Assembly: GCF_051549855.1 (NCBI RefSeq)
Contig: NZ_CP196080.1
Location: 496,001 to 560,000, forward strand
Length of the DNA: 64,000 nt
Source: Metamycoplasma sp051549855
Lineage (GTDB): Bacteria; Bacillota_I; Bacilli_A; Mycoplasmatales; Metamycoplasmataceae
Direction of reading: 5' to 3'
Shown: piece by piece, positions 45,485 through 56,906 of the stretch
Numbering within the stretch: the stretch's first letter is position 1
Layout of the letters: every line of letters starts with the position of its first letter
Program-made: the position numbers and the translations under genes
The notes under the pieces: generated by a model
The model's input: the letters and a program-made list of their open reading frames with translations, nothing else
Told to the model about the DNA's origin: nothing
Databases searched by the model: none

Positions 45485-46397
45485 CAAGTATGATGTGGTT
45501 ATTATTGGGGGAGGTCCTGCTGGACTAACTGCCGCAGTTTATACAACAAGAAGCAGTTTGAAAACTGTCTTTATTGAAAACAAAGTTCCTGGTGGAAAAT
45601 TACCATTTCAGTCAAAGATTGAAAATTGACCCGGAGAATTATTAATTCAAGGAGCTCAGTTAGCGACAAAAATGTTTCAACAAGCACAAGAAAATGGTGC
45701 GGAATTTATTTATGGTGAAGTTGTTAAAATAGAAAACGATCCTAATGATAATTTTGCTAAAAAAGTGATTCTAAATGATGGACAAGTTATTGAAACAAAA
45801 ACAATAATTATTGCGACCGGAATGCAAAACAGAATCCCAAAAGAAATCAAAGGTATTGATTATTTTGATGGTAAAGGTGTAAGTTACTGCGCTATTTGTG
45901 ATGGGCCTAACTTTAAAAACCAACCTATTGGAATCATCGGTGGTGGAAACTCTGCCATTGAAGAAGGGGCATATGTTGCTTCTTTTGCATCTAAAGTTTA
46001 TATTTTTGTAAGAGATGAAATTATTGCTGAGAAAAAACTAGTCGAAGAACTGGAAGCTAAAAGTAACGTTGAAATTATTAAAAACTCTCAAATTCTTGAA
46101 ATACTTCCTAATGAAAATGATAGTGTAGGAAGTGTTGTGGTTAAAATGGGTGAAGAAATAAAAACAATTAAATTGGCAGCACTATTTCCATACATTGGAT
46201 TCATTCCTTCGACAAGTTTTTTAAAGGATTTAAATATTTTAGCTCCTAATGGCTTCATTATAACCAATGAAAACATGGAAACAGCGGTTCCTAATATCTA
46301 TGCAGCAGGAGACGTTAGAGTAAAAGAGATTCGTCAAATTACTACAGCTGTAAGCGACGGAACAATAGCTGCCAAGAATATTACTAACAAACTATAA
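45477..46397 (+). CDS. trxB: Thioredoxin reductase
   Basis: 306 residues. FAD enzyme that reduces thioredoxin with NADPH. FAD motif GGGPAGLTAAVY at the N-terminus, redox pair CAIC (Cys138, Cys141) followed by DG, NADPH-type motif GGGNSAIEEG, and the C-terminal FAD motif AAGDVR. The start ATG overlaps the lgt end; GGAGG (45466-45470) precedes it. Closed by a terminator convergent with that of polC. Confidence 0.96.
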
Positions 46398-46407
46398 TTG
46401 ACTGAAG

Positions 46408-46434
46408 AAGTACTCATTTTGGGTGCTTTTTTTT
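46408..46434 (+). terminator. Terminator after trxB
   Basis: AAGTACTC and GGGTGCTT pair with G-T wobbles, followed by eight T. Confidence 0.65.
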
Positions 46435-46436
46435 GT

Positions 46437-46465
46437 TACAAAAAAATTAGCACAAGGCTAATTTT
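46437..46465 (-). terminator. Terminator after polC
   Basis: On the minus strand AAAATTAGC and GCTAATTTT pair around five bases, followed by T residues. The 5' arm includes the end of polC. Confidence 0.8.
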
Positions 46466-49400
46466 AATCAAATAAACTAATATTATTGTTTTCGTCTAAT
46501 TTGTCTAAAATATTTAAAGATTTTAGATTTTCTAAAATTCTAGAGTTGATTTGTGTTCTTTCTTGCAAATCTTCAACAGATAAGAATGGATTTTGATTAC
46601 GAGCATTAATTATCGATTCTGCCACTGATTCTCCAAGTGAATCAACATTGATAAAAGGTGGAATCAAAGCTTTTTTGTCATAATCAATTACTCATTCTTT
46701 AGCAAGCGAACGTTCTAAGTCAACATTAAGAATCTTGTAACCACGAGCATATAATTCTTGACCGATTTCTAAACCATCCAAATAATTTTGCTCTTTAGTA
46801 GTTGATTGTTTATTTCTAATTAGTGTGTTAATTTCTTCAATTCTTTGATCAATTGCTTCTTTTGAATCTGATAGTACCTTAATGTCATTTGATTCTGTTC
46901 TAGTAGTGAAATATGTTGCGTAGTATTCAAGTGGATAATAAATCTTAAATCAAGCAATTCTTCAGGCCATAATAACGTAGGCAGTAGCATGGGCTTTGGG
47001 GAACATGTACTTAATTTTTTGCAGTGATTCAATATATCAATCAGGTACATTATGATCTCTTAGAAGATTTTCTTCTTCAGGAGTCAATCCTTTACCTTTA
47101 CGAACTTTTTCCATAATATCAAAGCTTTTTTTAGGATCTACTTGATGCAAGATTAAGGTGTTCATAATATCATCACGACAACAAACTAATTGCGATAGAT
47201 CAAAATTGTATTTTTTAATCAATTCTTCAGCATTACCAGTTCAAACATCTGTACCATGACTCAAACCAGAAAGAGAAATTAAATCGCTAAATTTTTTGGC
47301 TTTTGCACTTTTTAACATCCGGCGCACGAATTGAGTACCGAATTCTGGCAATCCTTTAGCTCCTGTTACCTCACCGCCAATTTGATTTGGATCAATATTC
47401 AGTGACTCAGTTGTAGAAAATAACTTGATAACTTTTTCATCCGATTTAGGAATATTTTTAACATTTATTTTAGTTAGTCTTTCTAGCATTCTAATAGCAG
47501 TCGGATCATCGTGTCCTAAAATATCAAGTTTCAGTAAGTTATCGTGAATAGAATGGAAATCAAAGTGAGTAGTTTTTCAATCACTGCTTTTATCATTAGC
47601 TGGATAGTTTATTGGAGTAAAATCTTCAACGTCATATTCTTTTGGAACAATGATAATTCCTCCAGGGTGCTGTCCTGTTGTACGTTTTACTCCCGTTGAT
47701 TTTCCTGCTAAAAATTCAATGTAGGCGGTAGAAAATGAGCGTGATTGAGCATTGACTATTTCATCATATTTTTTAACAAAACCATATGCTGTTTTTGAAG
47801 CAATAGTTGAAATGGTACCAGCTCTAAAAGTGTGACTTTCTCCAAATAATTCACGAACATAGTTGTGAATGTATGCTTGATAGTCTCCAGAGAAGTTTAG
47901 ATCAATGTCAGGAACCTTGTCAGCATTAAAACCTAGAAATGTTTCAAAAGGAATTGAGTGTCCGTCTTTTGTCAAAGGAATAGCACAGTTCGGACACAAT
48001 TTATCTTTCAGATCTCAACCACTTGATAATTCAGGACTAGGATCGAACATTTCAAAAAACTTACATTGTGAACACAAGTAGTGTGGATTTAAGGGGTTAA
48101 CTTCTGAAATTCCAGATAAATTTGCAACGATAGATGAACCTACTGAACCACGGCTTCCAACTAAGTAGCCTTCATCATTAGATTTTTTTACCAACTTATG
48201 ACTTATTCAATAAATAACACTGTATCCATTTTCAGTGATTGGTTTAAGCTCTCTATCAATTCTTTTTGCAATGGCTTCAGGTAGTATTTCACCGTATCTT
48301 TCGTGGGCTGTTTTGTATACAAGTTCAGTCAATTTATTGGTACTATCATCAAAAATAGGTTTAAATAAATCTTTCTTGATTACTTCAATTTTTTCAATCT
48401 GGTTTGCTATTAAATGAGTGTTATAAATAACTATTTCTTTGATTAGTTTATCGTCATTCAAGAAACTGAATTCAGCCAGCATTTCTTCTGTTGTCTTGTA
48501 ATCTAGAACCGGGTATGCCTTAGTGTTTTGATCTTTAAATGAGTACAATCAGTGTTTTTTACCACCAACACCATCCGCAAAAATATACACATGGTGAAGA
48601 ATTTTTTCAATTTCTTCAGTATAACGAGCATCTGAAACCGCAACACAAGGTATATTATGTTTCTTTGCTAATTCAATAACCATTTTATAAGCAGTTTTTA
48701 TTGCTTCCAGACTGTTTATATCGCCTCGCGCTACACGATATTCCATTGTTGATAAGGGAGCGAATTCAATATAGTCATAATGAGTAATTTCTTTTTCTAT
48801 ATCTTCTGAACAACCAGTGAAAACTTTGTCTCAGAAATAAGAAAGATGAGTAGAAGTTCCTATCAATAAATCTTCACCTTTTTGTATATCTTCAAGAAAT
48901 ACTCTTAACCCATTGTGATAGTCTTCAGTACTTCCTTTAGATACAATTTGAAATAGTTTCTTCAATCCTTTTTGATTTTTTGCCAACAATCTTATTTCAT
49001 AAGGAAATTTTTTTCGATAGAATTCAGGATCGATTTTTTGACGCAGCTGAGCTGATGTAGTAATTTCCAAATCCCGTGCTAGTTTACTTATCATTTTAAT
49101 TCAAATTTCAGCCAATACTTTCGCATCTTGATCGGCTCTGTGGGCTGTTTCTTCATCATAAACAACATCGAATTTTTTTGCCACTACTCCTAATCTGAAT
49201 TTGCTGTTTAGTGGAAATAAAATTCTGGCAACAAACATTGTGTCGATACCTTTAATATCTAGATATGGTAAATTTCAACGTTTAAACAGTTCTTTTGAGT
49301 GACTGATGTCAAAATTTGCATTGTGAGCTACTGCGATACCACTTGAAAGAATTTTGTGAATTCTGTGTGCTGCTTCTTCCTGACTAATTCCATATGTTTC

Positions 49401-50765
49401 TAACATTTCGTTAGTAATGTTAGTAAGTTCAGTAGTAAATTTAGATATTGGTTTCGAAGGTTTAACAAAAAACTGAATTTTGTCAATAGTCTCGCCGTTT
49501 TCAACTATCACTGCTCCAAACTCGATGATTTCATCAAATATCGGACTCAATCCGCTTGTTTCTAAGTCAAAAACAATGTATCTTTGAGTCGCTAAGTCAA
49601 AATCTTGGCTTGATAATACAGTTCCATTATCCTTGGTGATAGAAGATAAAGTTGCTCCATAAATAGGTTTTAATGAATCTAATTTTTTAGTAGCATTGAA
49701 AAAATCTGGAAAGGCCTGAACACCATCTATATCAGTTATTGCTAGTGCTTGGTGTCCGTATCTTTGAGCTGTTTTGATATAATCAGAGGCTGACACAACT
49801 CCGTCTTGCGTTGACATATTTGAACGCAATGCAAGCTCAATTCTTTTTTCTGGAGCATTGTCAGTTTTATTATTTCACAGTGGTTCGATTTCGACAACAG
49901 AATCGACACGAAGAATTTTTCTTTTTAAATACGGATCCATTTCTATTTTTCCTTTAATAGAAACGAAGGAATTTTCCTTTATCTCAATGTCTTTATTAAT
50001 TATTTTGGCAGTAATAGCTTCAGAAAAATCACTAACCGTGAAGGTTTTTATTACAAAGTTATCACGAATTTTTCTTTCATCGATACCGAACACTTGACCT
50101 TTAATTTCAACGTTTTCAACATACTCAATATCAATATCCTTAATTGCTATTTGCTTGTATTCACGTGGTGAAGATTTTCGAGGAACAAAAGCAGTTTTTT
50201 TTTGCTCGTTCTCGACCATTTTTTTGCTTTCTTCAATTTGTGCCGATGCTTCAGAAATGAGTCTTTCAATTTCTTTATTTGTATCTTTTGTTTCTTCTTT
50301 TTTAAGAGATAATTTAAGACTTATATTTTTGAATCCCCAACCAACTAAAAAAGCATTAATTGTATCTTTGTAGGCGCTAAGAACATCAAGAGTTTTTTTG
50401 TAAGAACTGATAATTGTTAAATATGTTCCATCTGATAATGAAACATTAGTTTTAGATATTTTAATTAATTCATTATAAAGGGGCTTGTTTTTCATCTCCG
50501 CTGCTAACAGAAGATAGTCAAAAATTAAGTGTGCGTCCATTGAATTAAAACGCACTGAAAGCTTAAGATCTAAATTAGGAAAGCATTTGTTTAATGACTC
50601 ATAAAAATAACGGAATTTTGAAAGAGTTATGTGGTGGTCAAAAACAATTTGCATCTCAATCGCACCGGTTGCTTCACTATATTTAGCATACGGTACTGAA
50701 AATGAATTAAATTCATCATCGACTTTAATATTACATTTTAGACAAAGCTTTTTAAAAATCTCCAT
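46464..50765 (-). CDS. polC: DNA polymerase III PolC
   Basis: 1433 residues, full length. The main replicative polymerase of low-GC Gram-positives. Order: N-terminal domain, OB fold (about 200-300), a PHP region split around a DEDDh proofreading exonuclease (VFDLETSG, AHNANFD, HRADQDAKV), the palm with CPNC-type zinc residues and PDIDLNFSGDYQ, then GQHPGGI and the C-terminal helix-hairpin-helix. TGA codes Trp at many sites, so the gene appears as ten fragments under the standard code, but I find no true stop or frameshift. It is preceded by cdsA as the last gene of the pyrH-frr-cdsA-polC run. Confidence 0.97.
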
Positions 50766-50775
50766 AATTACCTCT

Positions 50776-51699
50776 TTATAAATATGTGTAAATTAGCATT
50801 GAAGCAATGGTAAGAATTGACACACTATCAAATCTATCCATGATTCCACCGTGTCCTGGAATTAAATTACTGAAATCTTTAATTTTAAGACTTCTTTTGA
50901 AAGCGGAAAATAATAAATCCGCATAGATTGTAATAGGAGCAAGAAACAAAACTCCAAAAGCAACTTGCAAATCACTTGTGTAGATTGTTGTGATGCTATT
51001 TTTGACCACCATCCCTGGAAGACAAAATAACATATAGACTGCTAAACTACCCAGTAGAAACGCACACAACGCACCCTCTCATGTTTTTTTGGGACTCAAT
51101 CTAGGAGCAAATTTTCTTTTAATGATCTTTTGTCCAAAAGCCATACCACCCAGCATTGCACTAGTATCGACAGAAACTGCCACTAATTCTATTGCTAATA
51201 AAATATAAATATTTTTGACATTAACAATGAATAGAATCTTGCTAAAAATTGGCACAATAAGCAGTACTAGCAAGGCAATAAGCCACTGTGATCATATGAT
51301 TTTTTTTATATTTAAAAGCATGGCTAATAAAAAGGGGATAAAAGCAAAAATCAGGTCTGTAAAATATAGCTTGTCACTAAACGAAATTGCCAAAAAGGCA
51401 TAACGGTTCAATAAAATTTTGGAATCTATTGCTCAAAATGCCTGATTTTTTAGATTGGCAAAGATCTCATAAGGTAACAACATCATGAGTAAAATACCAG
51501 TCATAAGCAGTATTTTTGAGGCTAAATCGATATTAAAATGCTTAATAATTTCCCAGCTTGCTCAAAGTGCGAAGGTAATATAAAAACAAATGCCAATTAT
51601 TCTTCCGACAAAATTGGCATAGTAAGTAATAAAAACAAAAGGTATTAGTATTAAAAATAAAATCGTGGCACTGAATGCTCTTTTTGTTAAATTTTTCAT
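50776..51699 (-). CDS. cdsA: Phosphatidate cytidylyltransferase
   Basis: 307 residues, about eight membrane helices. It makes CDP-diacylglycerol from phosphatidate and CTP for phospholipid synthesis. The CdsA signature is complete near the C-terminus: SAFKRSLKIKDFSNLIPGHGG then MDRFDS. Located between frr and polC; in Bacillus uppS sits between frr and cdsA, but uppS is missing here, as expected without a cell wall. Ten bp separate it from polC. Confidence 0.95.
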
Positions 51700-51700
51700 T

Positions 51701-52252
51701 TTATATAGTCATTAAATCTTTTTCTTTTTCTTCGCTCATTTTGTTAACAACTTCAACTTGCTTGTCAACATGTTTTTGCACTACATCAAGGTAATTTTTT
51801 TGCAAGTCTTCACTTAATTCTTTGTCAGCTTTGATTGCTTTGTTAACATCTTGACGGGCTTGACGAATTCCAACTCTTGCTTGCTCAGTTAGTTGGTTTA
51901 ATTGTTTAACCATTTCTTTTCTTTTTTCGGTGGTCATTGCTGGGTATGAAAGACGAATTTGATTTCCTTCGTTTGAAACTGAAACTGGTAATTTGTAATC
52001 TTTGATTGCTTTTTCAATTTCTTTGATTGAACCCATATCGTATGGTTTTACTAATAGTTGCAATGCACTCGCAACTGAGATAGCTGCTATTTCATCTAGG
52101 TTCATAATAGAATCATAGTAATTAACTTTAACTTTGTTTACTAAATTAGGATTCGCTCTTCCTACGGCTACTTTTTGCATTTGAATTTCAAAATTATTGA
52201 TTGCTTTTTGACATTCTTCTTCTAATTGCATTAAATAAAAATCTAATTCCAT
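51701..52252 (-). CDS. frr: Ribosome recycling factor
   Basis: 183 residues, the normal size. With EF-G it splits the post-termination ribosome. Domain I helices include VGRANPNLVNKVKVNYY and the C-terminal TEQARVGIRQARQDVNKAI block with the conserved Arg. It ends one base before the cdsA start and follows pyrH by 21 bp. A CAAGGAGAC-like ribosome binding site precedes ATG 52252. Confidence 0.97.
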   Translation of the reverse strand: MELDFYLMQLEEECQKAINNFEIQMQKVAVGRANPNLVNKVKVNYYDSIMNLDEIAAISVASALQLLVKPYDMGSIKEIEKAIKDYKLPVSVSNEGNQIRLSYPAMTTEKRKEMVKQLNQLTEQARVGIRQARQDVNKAIKADKELSEDLQKNYLDVVQKHVDKQVEVVNKMSEEKEKDLMTI

Positions 52253-52273
52253 AGTTTGTCTCCTTATTAAAAA

Positions 52274-52990
52274 TTATTTGTGCACTCTTGTTGAAACAAT
52301 GTTGCCATCAATGGCTTTCAATAGTGAATCTTCCTCATTAATGTTAAAAATTAATAATTCAATATCGTTATCTTTAGCCATTGATACTGCAGTTTGATCC
52401 ATTACTCTTAAGTCTCTTGCAAGAATTTCGTCATATGTAATTTCATCAAATCTTTGGGCATTTGGGTTTAATTTAGGATCGCTATCATAAACTCCTTCGA
52501 CATTGTTTTTACCCATTAAAATAGCTTCGGCTCCGATTTCTGAAGCAAATAAAGTTGAAGCTGTATCGGTAGTAAAGAATGGTCTACCTGTTCCACCGGC
52601 AAAGATTACTACTTCACCATCTTGTAGATATTTTTTAGCTCTCTCATTAACATACACTTCACACACTTTTGGATCCATTGTCAATGAATTAAGAACACGA
52701 CATTGTAGACCTTGATTTTCGAAACCTGACTGTAGTGCCAAAGCATTCATGGTTGTTGCCAACATTCCGATGTAGTCAGCTCTTACCCGATTAATTCCGT
52801 TTTTTTCAGCACTGGTTCCTCTTCAAAAGTTTCCTCCACCCACAACAATTGCCACTTCAACATTTTTAGCAACTATTTTTTTAAGTTGTGAGGCAAATTT
52901 CTTAACTAGTTCATAGTCAATAGCAAGAGATTTAGACTTGTTTGCTAATCCTTCTCCTGATAATTTAATTAAAACTCTTTTATAAGCCAT
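52274..52990 (-). CDS. pyrH: UMP kinase
   Basis: 238 residues. Bacterial hexameric UMP kinase (amino-acid-kinase fold), converting UMP to UDP. Motifs: LIKLSGEGL at the N-terminus, VVGGGNFWRG, GGTGRPFFTTDTA and VYDSDPKLNPNA. AGGAAGG precedes ATG 52990. First gene of the pyrH-frr-cdsA-polC series. Confidence 0.97.
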
Positions 52991-53050
52991 AGCCACCTTC
53001 CTAAATTTATTAAATAAATTTTAACATTTTAACTGCCTAAAGTCAAAAAG

Positions 53051-53293
53051 CTATGGATTTTGTTCTAATTTTTTTGCAATTTCCAACAGTTTTTTCTTGC
53101 CTTTTTTCACTGCATCGAAAGCGCCAGAACGAGTCATTGCTAATTCCTCTGACATTTCACTAAATGAAAGATCTTCAATTAAGTGAAGATAGAGTGCTTG
53201 GCGTTGTGAAGTTGGCAAAAGTTGTTGATATTTTTCAAATAATTCAACTAAATATTCACGTTCTTCTAAGTCTTTATCATCAATTTTACTCAT
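53051..53293 (-). CDS. ylxM: YlxM-type helix-turn-helix protein (UPF0122)
   Basis: 80 residues from ATG 53293 (a GTG just before it is an alternative). All helical; a sigma-4-like helix-turn-helix is visible in LSFSEMSEELAMTRSGAFDAVKKGKKKL split at residue 45. YlxM accompanies ftsY and ffh and is thought to influence the signal recognition particle. Its start overlaps the ftsY stop by 8 bp, matching the Bacillus ftsY-ylxM order; ffh is not beside it here. Confidence 0.9.
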   Translation of the reverse strand: MSKIDDKDLEEREYLVELFEKYQQLLPTSQRQALYLHLIEDLSFSEMSEELAMTRSGAFDAVKKGKKKLLEIAKKLEQNP

Positions 53294-54344
53294 CACTTAA
53301 CCCCATTGTCAGCGCGTAAATGAAATTATCTAAGTCAAATTCTTGTAAATCATCCACTTTTTCACCAAGTCCAATGAATTTTACATTGATACCCAGTTCA
53401 TCTCTAATTGTTAAGACAATTCCACCTTTTGATGTTCCGTCCATTTTTGTTAAAACAATTCCAGTCAATGGAGTAACTTCACCGAATAATTTTGCTTGAC
53501 TGATTCCATTTTGTCCTGTTGTTGCATCAATGGAAAGAAGTGTTTCTTGTGGAGCATTTTCGATTTTAGAGCTTATTACTCTTTTTATTTTCGCTAGTTC
53601 ATTCATAAGATTTGCTTTGTTTTGCAATCTTCCGGCAGTGTCTATCAATAAAACATCATAGTGTCCTTCGAGAGCCTTATCACAAGCTCTAAACGCCACA
53701 CTAGCTGGATCTGTTTCGTTTTCATTAGGTTTAACTATATCAACATTTACTCTTTGTGCTCATACTTCTAGTTGTTCTACAGCGGCTGCCCTAAATGTAT
53801 CTCCTGCTGCAACTAAAACTTTATAACCTTCATTTTTCAACTTGTTAGCTATTTTGATGATGGAAGTTGTTTTTCCAGTTCCATTTACTCCAACCATTAA
53901 AATGACGTTCAAACGTCCTTTTTGAATATCTAAAGTTGTATCCACCACACTGTTTGCTGTGTAAATGGTAAATAATTTGTCAGCAATAATTTCTTTAATT
54001 AACTTGATATCTTTAATGTTTTCATTTTTTACTTCTTTTTTGATTTCATGAACTATTATGTCAACCAGTTTCACACTGATGTCTGACATAATTAGAACTT
54101 CTTCTAACTCTTCAAAAAAGTCTTCATCAATTTCATTGTGTTGATTTTCAAGTGATTTAATCATTTCACTGAAAGATGTATTCGACCTACTTAATCCTGA
54201 GATGTATTTGTCAACTTTTTTCTTGTTTGACAGCTCTTTTTCTATTTCTTTTGCTTTTTTGTTTTTTATCTCTTCGTTAACTTTTTCTATTTCATCTTCT
54301 TTAGATTTAAAAATTCTGTCTTTTAATTTTTTGAAAAAACCCAT
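53286..54344 (-). CDS. ftsY: Signal recognition particle receptor FtsY
   Basis: 352 residues. GTPase that docks SRP-ribosome complexes at the membrane. A charged K/E-rich N-terminal region (1-50) precedes the NG domain: P-loop VGVNGTGKTT (151-160), AAGDTFRAAA, LIDTAGRLQNKANL, TKMDGTSKGG and GLGEKVDDLQEFD. Complete. Confidence 0.97.
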
Positions 54345-54379
54345 ATTTTACTCCATTAATCATAAGTAATTATATAAAA

Positions 54380-54400
54380 GCAAATGGCAAAGCCATTTAC
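54380..54400 (-). terminator. Weak terminator after the 149-aa membrane protein gene
   Basis: AAATGGC and GCCATTT pair with a three-base loop, but the following sequence on the minus strand is only partly T-rich. Confidence 0.45.
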
Positions 54401-54850
54401 TTAAAAAATCAATTTTTCTTTTCTTGAAACAATATTGACAACAACTAAATCTGATAAAAATGCCAGTGTAAAACCTAAATTTATGTATCAATATCAATCA
54501 TTTCTAACATTCAAAAAGATTGTCAAAAAGCATGCGGCTAGGCATATTATTAGACCTGAAAATTTTTGTAAATATATTTGCTTTTTAAACGTAATTTCAA
54601 TCTTCTTAACACTCGCAAAAAAGAACATTGAGTGGTATCAAGTATTTCCGTGTTTTAATAAAAACAGTACACAAGATGAGTACAAAATTATAATTAATCC
54701 AAGATTTGGTCCTACACTCAAGAAATATTTTTTGACTCAATTAACACTATCAAGATGATGCGCTATAGGAAGTAAAACGGGTAATAAAAAAAGATTTAAA
54801 ATAATCAAAACTCCTATTAGCTGCAAACAAAATCTTCTTTTCTTATTCAT
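54401..54850 (-). CDS. Four-helix membrane protein, unknown function
   Basis: 149 residues when TGA is Trp; five TGA codons break it under the standard code, so it is easily missed. Four hydrophobic helices lie at about 8-24, 45-60, 91-108 and 118-135, with a short basic N-terminus (MNKKRRF). A TATAAT box ends eight bp before ATG 54850 and there is no ribosome binding site. It lies just upstream of ftsY on the same strand but has its own promoter and hairpin. No family recognised. Confidence 0.65.
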
Positions 54851-54858
54851 AATTCTTA

Positions 54859-54864
54859 ATTATA
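54859..54864 (-). promoter_or_regulatory. -10 box of the four-helix membrane protein gene
   Basis: TATAAT on the minus strand, eight bp before the ATG. Confidence 0.55.
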
Positions 54865-54944
54865 TATTCTTTGGTCTAAAAGCAAACCACAAGCAAACAA
54901 AAAGGATTTTAAAAAATTAAGAAATGTTATAAAATTTTTAAATT

Positions 54945-56480
54945 ATGCAAAATCAAGAACAAATCACAAAAAAACCGAACAAAATTAAGTCATGAATTCT
55001 TAAAAAGACTGAAACTAGTTCATTAAAAGAATTATTTTGACCTCGTGATTTCGGCATGATTATGAAATTAACAACCCCTATTTTTATTCAAGTGTTTATT
55101 ACCGTGATTGCAACACTAGTTGCTTCTTTAAGTATTAATTGATACAAAGAAATTTATCACTCTGACACTAATGATACAACTGGGACATATTTTTATATTG
55201 CCGCCAAGATTATTCTCGTTTTTAACTTGATTAATTTTATTCCCTCTTTGGTTACAAGTGGTGTATTAATAATTTGTTCTAATGTTATTGGTCAAGAAAG
55301 AAGAGAAGAATTACCAAAGATAATTTGAACTGGAGTAGTAGTCAATTTAATTATTTCACTCGTATTCTTTGTTCTAATGTACTTTTTAGCTGGTGTATTG
55401 TTAAAAGCAATGGGTGCAAGAGATACAAAAGCAATTTATGATGTCAATGGTAGTGTGTTACACAAGAGTGAGCTAGTTTTTGCTACTCAATACTTACGTA
55501 ATATGCTTTATTGACTGTTTGTTTACTCAGCAGCACAAGTTTTCGCTGCCGCACTGCAATCAATTAAGAAAAATAATATAGCTGTTATTGGTGCAATTAC
55601 TGGTAATTTTGTTGGTATAGCATTTTTATACATGGTTCTATATATTCCAAAAAGTGGTGACACAATCATGTGAGCATCCGCATATTACGTACTTAGTGCC
55701 TTTATTCAATTGTGTATCAATTTTGCTTTTTGCTACTTTTTAATTTTGAGGAAATACCCTACTCCTATAAAACAACTATTTCAGTGAAAATACTGTTGAG
55801 ACACGTTTAAATTAGGTACTCCTATTGCTTTGGAATATGGAGTGTGAACTATAAGTCAGTTCTTAGTTTCTAGTGCAATTAGTAATGGTGAACTAGGCGA
55901 TAGATATGTAGCATTGTGAAGAGTTATTGTCGTTTTAAGCGGGTTCTTTTCTGCATTCAACACTGCTCTGGGTGCTGTTACTAATGTGTTAATAGGAGTT
56001 GAAATAGGTAGAAATGACTTAAAAAGAGCTTACAATCTTGGCTGACAATTATTTATGGTAGGTATCTATATAACCATTATTTCTGGAATAGTATTTTTAG
56101 CACTAACACATCCTTTCTTCATGCTTTACAAAGTCGATAAGGACGTTATCAAAACATTAGGATATGCTATTGTAGCACTAACACTTGCAAAAATCCTGGC
56201 TGACGTTGCTAATTTAACATTCTTAAGAGCATTATGAAGTGCTAGTGACATTTGAGTACCTATTCTTATTTCGATAGTAACTATGATGGCAGTACAAGTA
56301 TCAATAGTTTATCTAATTATCAATGTCGGTTACAATAAAGGACAAGGATCAATCAAAACAGCCAGTGAGTGCTTTATTTGAGTATTTGTTGGCCTAATTA
56401 GCGACCCATTATTAAGATCCTTTATCTATACTGTACGATGAACAAGAAAGACCTGACACAAGTATATTAAGCAATTCTAG
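54945..56480 (+). CDS. MATE-family transporter 2
   Basis: 511 residues, about 12 membrane helices. An amphipathic N-terminal stretch (to 40) is followed by KLTTPIFIQVFITVIATLVASL, the first helix of a MATE exporter, and SNVIGQERREELPK, the conserved loop after helix 2. The sequence is clearly different from MATE 1 at 39938. Substrate unknown. TATAAA (54928-54933), preceded by TG, ends 11 bp before ATG; no ribosome binding site. Confidence 0.82.
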
Positions 56481-56491
56481 TCTTACTTTGT

Positions 56492-56497
56492 TATAAT
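56492..56497 (+). promoter_or_regulatory. -10 box of the vapD-like gene
   Basis: TATAAT 12 bp after the MATE 2 stop. Transcription should start near 56504, giving a leader of about 54 bases that includes a terminator-like hairpin. Confidence 0.65.
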
Positions 56498-56520
56498 ATT
56501 TTTATAAATCTATGAAAAAT

Positions 56521-56545
56521 GGTGCCCGTTACGGGCTTTTATTTT
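56521..56545 (+). terminator. Terminator-like hairpin in the vapD leader
   Basis: GCCCGT and ACGGGC (56524-56536) form a GC-rich stem followed by TTTTATTTT. It ends the MATE 2 transcript but also lies between the vapD -10 box and its GGAGG ribosome binding site (56546-56550), so it could attenuate vapD. Confidence 0.65.
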
Positions 56546-56557
56546 GGAGGTAAACAG

Positions 56558-56866
56558 ATGTACGGAATTGTTTTTTACCTTGACAAAGAAAAACTAATTA
56601 AAGAATACAAAGGCGACTATCACCAAGGGTATGAAGAAATTCGTGCCTTGATGCGTAAATATGGTTTCCATTGATTATCAAACAGTTTTTACTTTAGTAA
56701 AACTCTTGATGTTTTAGCTAAAATTCATAAATTAGTTACACGTCTTCGTGATGTAGAATGATTCAAGAAATCATTGATCAGCTTCAATGTTTTCAAAATG
56801 GAAGATATGAGCGATTATACCGAGCTAATAAAGGATGATTTCACTCACAAAATTCCAATGGAATAA
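56558..56866 (+). CDS. vapD: VapD-like protein with altered active site
   Basis: 102 residues. VapD proteins are small Cas2-like ferredoxin folds, some with mRNA endonuclease activity. The match runs through the whole length: MYGIVFYLD, YHQGYEEIRALMRKYGFHW, SNSFYFSK, VEWFKKS, and FKMEDMSDYTELIK. The family Asp7 (FDL) is Tyr7 here, and the strictly shared RD of the SVRDIRAF block is Ile-Ser (SLISFNVF), so both acidic residues implicated in RNase activity of the Helicobacter protein are gone. GGAGG precedes ATG 56558. No antitoxin gene is adjacent. Two TGA codons split the frame under the standard code. Confidence 0.8.
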
Positions 56867-56867
56867 G

Positions 56868-56899
56868 AAAAACTTGGTTGTTTGAACCAAGTTTTTTTC
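56868..56899. terminator. Bidirectional terminator between vapD and the LRR lipoprotein
   Basis: AAAAACTTGGTT and AACCAAGTTTTT pair around five bases, with T runs in both directions. Confidence 0.9.
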
Positions 56900-56906
56900 A
56901 TACTCA

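Noticed and set aside
46820..47050. 76-residue minus-strand frame
   Set aside because: It is an alternative frame inside polC, whose own frame is open through this region.
54435..54758. 107-residue plus-strand protein
   Set aside because: It lies antisense to a better-supported membrane protein with promoter and topology, and has no ribosome binding site.
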